A stretch of DNA of 8,041 nucleotides, taken from Gammaproteobacteria bacterium (GTDB taxonomy: Bacteria > Pseudomonadota > Gammaproteobacteria > GRL18). Made by a program: the position numbers and the translations under genes. Under the pieces are notes generated by a model. The model ran no database searches. It had not been told where the DNA came from and saw only the letters and a program-made list of their open reading frames with translations. The stretch covers positions 1 through 8,041 of the forward strand of contig WTAX01000269.1 in assembly GCA_013139395.1 (NCBI GenBank). Reading direction: 5' to 3'. Of the stretch, positions 6,044 through 8,041 are shown one piece after another (the first letter of the stretch is position 1; every line of letters starts with the position of its first letter).

Positions 6044-7333
6044 TTGGCAGACAAAATCCAATCAATTCGCGGAATGAATGATATTCTTCCAGCTGATAGC
6101 CCCGCCTGGCAATTTATTGAAGAAAAATTGCGTCAACTGATGCAAAGCTATGACTATGATGAAATACGCTTTCCTATTGTTGAAAAAACCGCCTTATTCA
6201 AACGCTCTATTGGTGAAGTCACCGATATTGTTGAAAAAGAAATGTATACCTTTGAAGACCGAAATGGTGACAGCCTGACTCTCAGACCAGAAGGGACTGC
6301 TGCTTGTGTGCGGGCAGGGATACAAAGTGGTATACTGGTCAATCAGCAGCAAAGATTGTGGTATATGGGCCCCATGTTTCGTCATGAACGCCCGCAAAAA
6401 GGACGTTATAGACAATTTCACCAGATGGGTGTTGAAGTTTATGGTCTGGATGGACCTGATATTGATGCTGAATTGATTTGTATGACAGCACGTTTATGGA
6501 AAATTCTGGGCTTATCAGACTCAGTTACACTGCAAATAAACTCTTTAGGCACACCTGCTTCAAGGGAAGCTTATCGTAGCCTTTTGACAGATTATCTGGA
6601 AACAAATAAAAGCTTACTGGATGAAGACAGTTTACGTCGTTTGCAGAGTAATCCGTTACGCATTCTGGATAGTAAAAACCCGGCAATGCAGGAGATGATT
6701 GAACAGGCACCGCGTTTGATGGATCATCTTGATGATGAATCAAATGTGCATTTTACACGTTTATGTGCTTATCTTGACAGCGTTGGCATTGCCTATGAAG
6801 TCAATACTCGACTAGTTCGCGGTCTGGATTATTATAGTAAAACCGTATTTGAATGGGTGACTGATAAACTGGGAGCTCAGGGCACTGTTTGTGCCGGCGG
6901 TCGTTACGATGGTCTGGTGAAACAATTGGGCGGGCGTGATACCAAAGCAGTGGGTTTTGCACTGGGCTTAGAGCGTCTGATTAGCCTGCTTGAACAAGAT
7001 GACTTAGAGAAGCACTATAATTATCCTCATGCGGTAATGCTGATGATGGGCGAACGGGCACAAAATGCCGGTTTTTCTTTAACTGAAGAACTGCGTAATG
7101 CTGTCCCTGATGTGCGTATTCTGAGCGTTTGTGGTGGTGGTAGTTTTAAGAGTCAAATGAAACGTGCCGATAAAAGTCAGGCTGAAATTGCGCTAATTTT
7201 GGGTGATGATGAGCTGGATAATAATACCGTGACCGTCAAGTATTTACGTGCTGAACAAGGTGCTGATAAACCTCAGCAGGAACAGTTGTCACAACAGCAA
7301 TTAATTGCTCTGTTGACAGAAAAGACGCAATAA
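6044..7333 (+). CDS. hisS: Histidine--tRNA ligase (HisRS)
   Basis: This is the class IIa synthetase that joins L-histidine to tRNA-His, acting as a cytoplasmic dimer. The product has 429 residues (E. coli 424). The N-terminus reads [12 protein letters not shown]. Motif 1 lies around 43-63. Motif 2 is [18 protein letters not shown] (112-129), with the ATP-binding Arg113. The histidine-binding blocks are [15 protein letters not shown] (257-271), including catalytic Arg259, and AGGRYDGLV (284-292). Motif 3 is [10 protein letters not shown] (303-312). The C-terminal anticodon-binding domain (about 330-425) contains [15 protein letters not shown]. The gene starts at TTG with a good ribosome site. 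The 107-base AT-rich gap before it holds no gene. ispG, usual here in related genomes, is absent. yfgM follows after 61 bases, as in E. coli. Confidence 0.97.
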   Translation: MADKIQSIRGMNDILPADSPAWQFIEEKLRQLMQSYDYDEIRFPIVEKTALFKRSIGEVTDIVEKEMYTFEDRNGDSLTLRPEGTAACVRAGIQSGILVNQQQRLWYMGPMFRHERPQKGRYRQFHQMGVEVYGLDGPDIDAELICMTARLWKILGLSDSVTLQINSLGTPASREAYRSLLTDYLETNKSLLDEDSLRRLQSNPLRILDSKNPAMQEMIEQAPRLMDHLDDESNVHFTRLCAYLDSVGIAYEVNTRLVRGLDYYSKTVFEWVTDKLGAQGTVCAGGRYDGLVKQLGGRDTKAVGFALGLERLISLLEQDDLEKHYNYPHAVMLMMGERAQNAGFSLTEELRNAVPDVRILSVCGGGSFKSQMKRADKSQAEIALILGDDELDNNTVTVKYLRAEQGADKPQQEQLSQQQLIALLTEKTQ

Positions 7334-7343
7334 ATTTTTACTA

Positions 7344-7374
7344 ATACACTGAATAACAATAAATATCAGAGTAT
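7344..7374 (+). other. Imperfect inverted repeat between hisS and yfgM
   Basis: ATAC (7344-7347) can pair with GTAT (7371-7374). After an A-A mismatch, CTGA (7349-7352) can pair with TCAG (7366-7369), and with one bulge two more pairs form around an A-rich loop. No T run follows, so it is not a standard terminator. It could be an RNA processing or stability element, or chance in AT-rich sequence. Confidence 0.25.
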
Positions 7375-7394
7375 CCTTTGCTTAAGGAAATAAA

Positions 7395-8024
7395 ATGGAT
7401 AATTACGAAACAGAAGACCAACAAGTTGAAGCCATAAAGAAATGGTGGGCTGAAAATTTTATAATGGTAATAGTGTTGGCAATTGTGGGACTTGGCAGTA
7501 TTGTCGGTGTCCAGCAATGGAAACAAAACAAACTAGTGACAGCACATACAGCATCAGTAGAATACGATCATATTTTACAGGTGGTTAAAAGCAATAAGGA
7601 TGAACAAATCAGTCAACAGGTAAACACCATGTTGACTGACTACTCAGATTATCCTTATGCCGCCTTATCAGCCATGCTTGAAGCAAAACAGATGATTGCT
7701 GTGGGTAAGTTTGCTGAAGCAGAAGAAAAATATCAATGGGTTATTGCAAATTCTGAGGCACAGAACTTAAAGCATATTTCCAGAGTACGCCTGGCAAGTT
7801 TAATGGCTGCACAAGGTAAAAATGAACAAGCTCTAAAAATACTTGAAGTTGAGCAGGGCAGTTTTAAAGCCACTTATCTGGAAGTCAAAGGTGACATTCT
7901 CGTTGCTCTAAAAAGAACAGATGAAGCACGCTCTGCTTATGATCAGGCATTGCAGGCATATGCTGTAATTGGTGCCAATGCACAGATATTAAGAGTTAAA
8001 CGTAATGATTTAGGAAATTCATAA
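7395..8024 (+). CDS. yfgM: Ancillary SecYEG translocon subunit YfgM
   Basis: YfgM is an inner-membrane protein with one N-terminal span and a periplasmic TPR-like domain. In E. coli it associates with the SecYEG translocon and with the chaperone PpiD, and it has been linked to RcsB stress control. The product has 209 residues (E. coli 206). The N-terminus MDNYETEDQQVEAIKKWWAEN matches the E. coli pattern MEIYENENDQVEAVKRFFAEN. A membrane span covers about 22-39, followed by QQW. Helical repeats follow, with YAALSAMLEAKQM (88-100), FAEAEEKYQWVI (106-117) and RLASLMAAQGKNEQALKIL (132-150). AAGGAA at 7384-7389 lies 5 bases before the ATG. Position after hisS is the conserved one. The final A of the stop codon is shared with the next start. 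Confidence 0.93.
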   Translation: MDNYETEDQQVEAIKKWWAENFIMVIVLAIVGLGSIVGVQQWKQNKLVTAHTASVEYDHILQVVKSNKDEQISQQVNTMLTDYSDYPYAALSAMLEAKQMIAVGKFAEAEEKYQWVIANSEAQNLKHISRVRLASLMAAQGKNEQALKILEVEQGSFKATYLEVKGDILVALKRTDEARSAYDQALQAYAVIGANAQILRVKRNDLGNS

Positions 8025-8041
8025 TGAAACAAATTGTTACT
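8024..8041 (+). CDS. bamB: Start of a gene in the bamB position (partial)
   Basis: Six codons (MKQIVT) run off the right edge. The ATG at 8024 overlaps the yfgM stop in a TAATG arrangement, and AGGAAA at 8012-8017 gives a plausible ribosome site 6 bases before it, so the two genes are probably translationally coupled. The name is an inference from gene order only: in gammaproteobacteria yfgM is normally followed by bamB, the beta-propeller lipoprotein of the BAM outer-membrane assembly complex. A Lys near the start fits a signal peptide, but nothing more can be seen. Confidence 0.6.

Noticed and set aside
6154..6743. Three antisense frames inside hisS (6154-6342, 6194-6421, 6525-6743)
   Set aside because: All are opposite conserved synthetase motifs. 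They have no recognisable products and overlap one another or the gene without independent support.

Overview
The window looks like an ordinary stretch of core chromosome from a gammaproteobacterium. It is moderately AT-rich (about 40% GC by eye), every gene is on the + strand, and coding density is high. The proteins align well by eye with E. coli homologues: HscA, ferredoxin, IscX, RlmN, RodZ, HisS and YfgM. A PilW/PilF lipoprotein between rlmN and rodZ points to a type IV pilus-bearing gammaproteobacterium of the Pseudomonas/Methylophaga/Thiotrichales kind rather than an enteric one. The genus cannot be named from this sequence.

Layout. Positions 1-2665 are the distal end of an isc iron-sulfur operon: the tail of hscB, then hscA, fdx and iscX. 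A hairpin with terminator character (2696-2731) follows. From 2755 runs the conserved cluster rlmN, pilW, rodZ, hisS, yfgM, with the first six codons of a gene in the bamB position at the right edge. No gap between genes exceeds 300 bases. I found no RNA gene, mobile element, CRISPR array or phage remnant.

How the genes work together. HscB/HscA release the [2Fe-2S] cluster from IscU, Fdx supplies electrons, and IscX tunes the IscS desulfurase. RlmN is itself a [4Fe-4S] radical-SAM client of such a pathway. PilW is an outer-membrane lipoprotein that helps assemble the pilus secretin. RodZ links MreB to the cell-elongation machinery. HisS charges tRNA-His. YfgM and the putative BamB belong to envelope protein biogenesis.

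Points of note. Two genes that commonly sit in this cluster are absent: ndk between iscX and rlmN, and ispG between rodZ and hisS. Both rodZ and hisS appear to start at TTG. The pilW start is best moved 30 bases downstream so that its lipoprotein signal begins at the N-terminus. rlmN lacks a visible ribosome binding site and has a possible promoter almost touching its start codon. I found no convincing undescribed system. The findings are local oddities in a conserved region.
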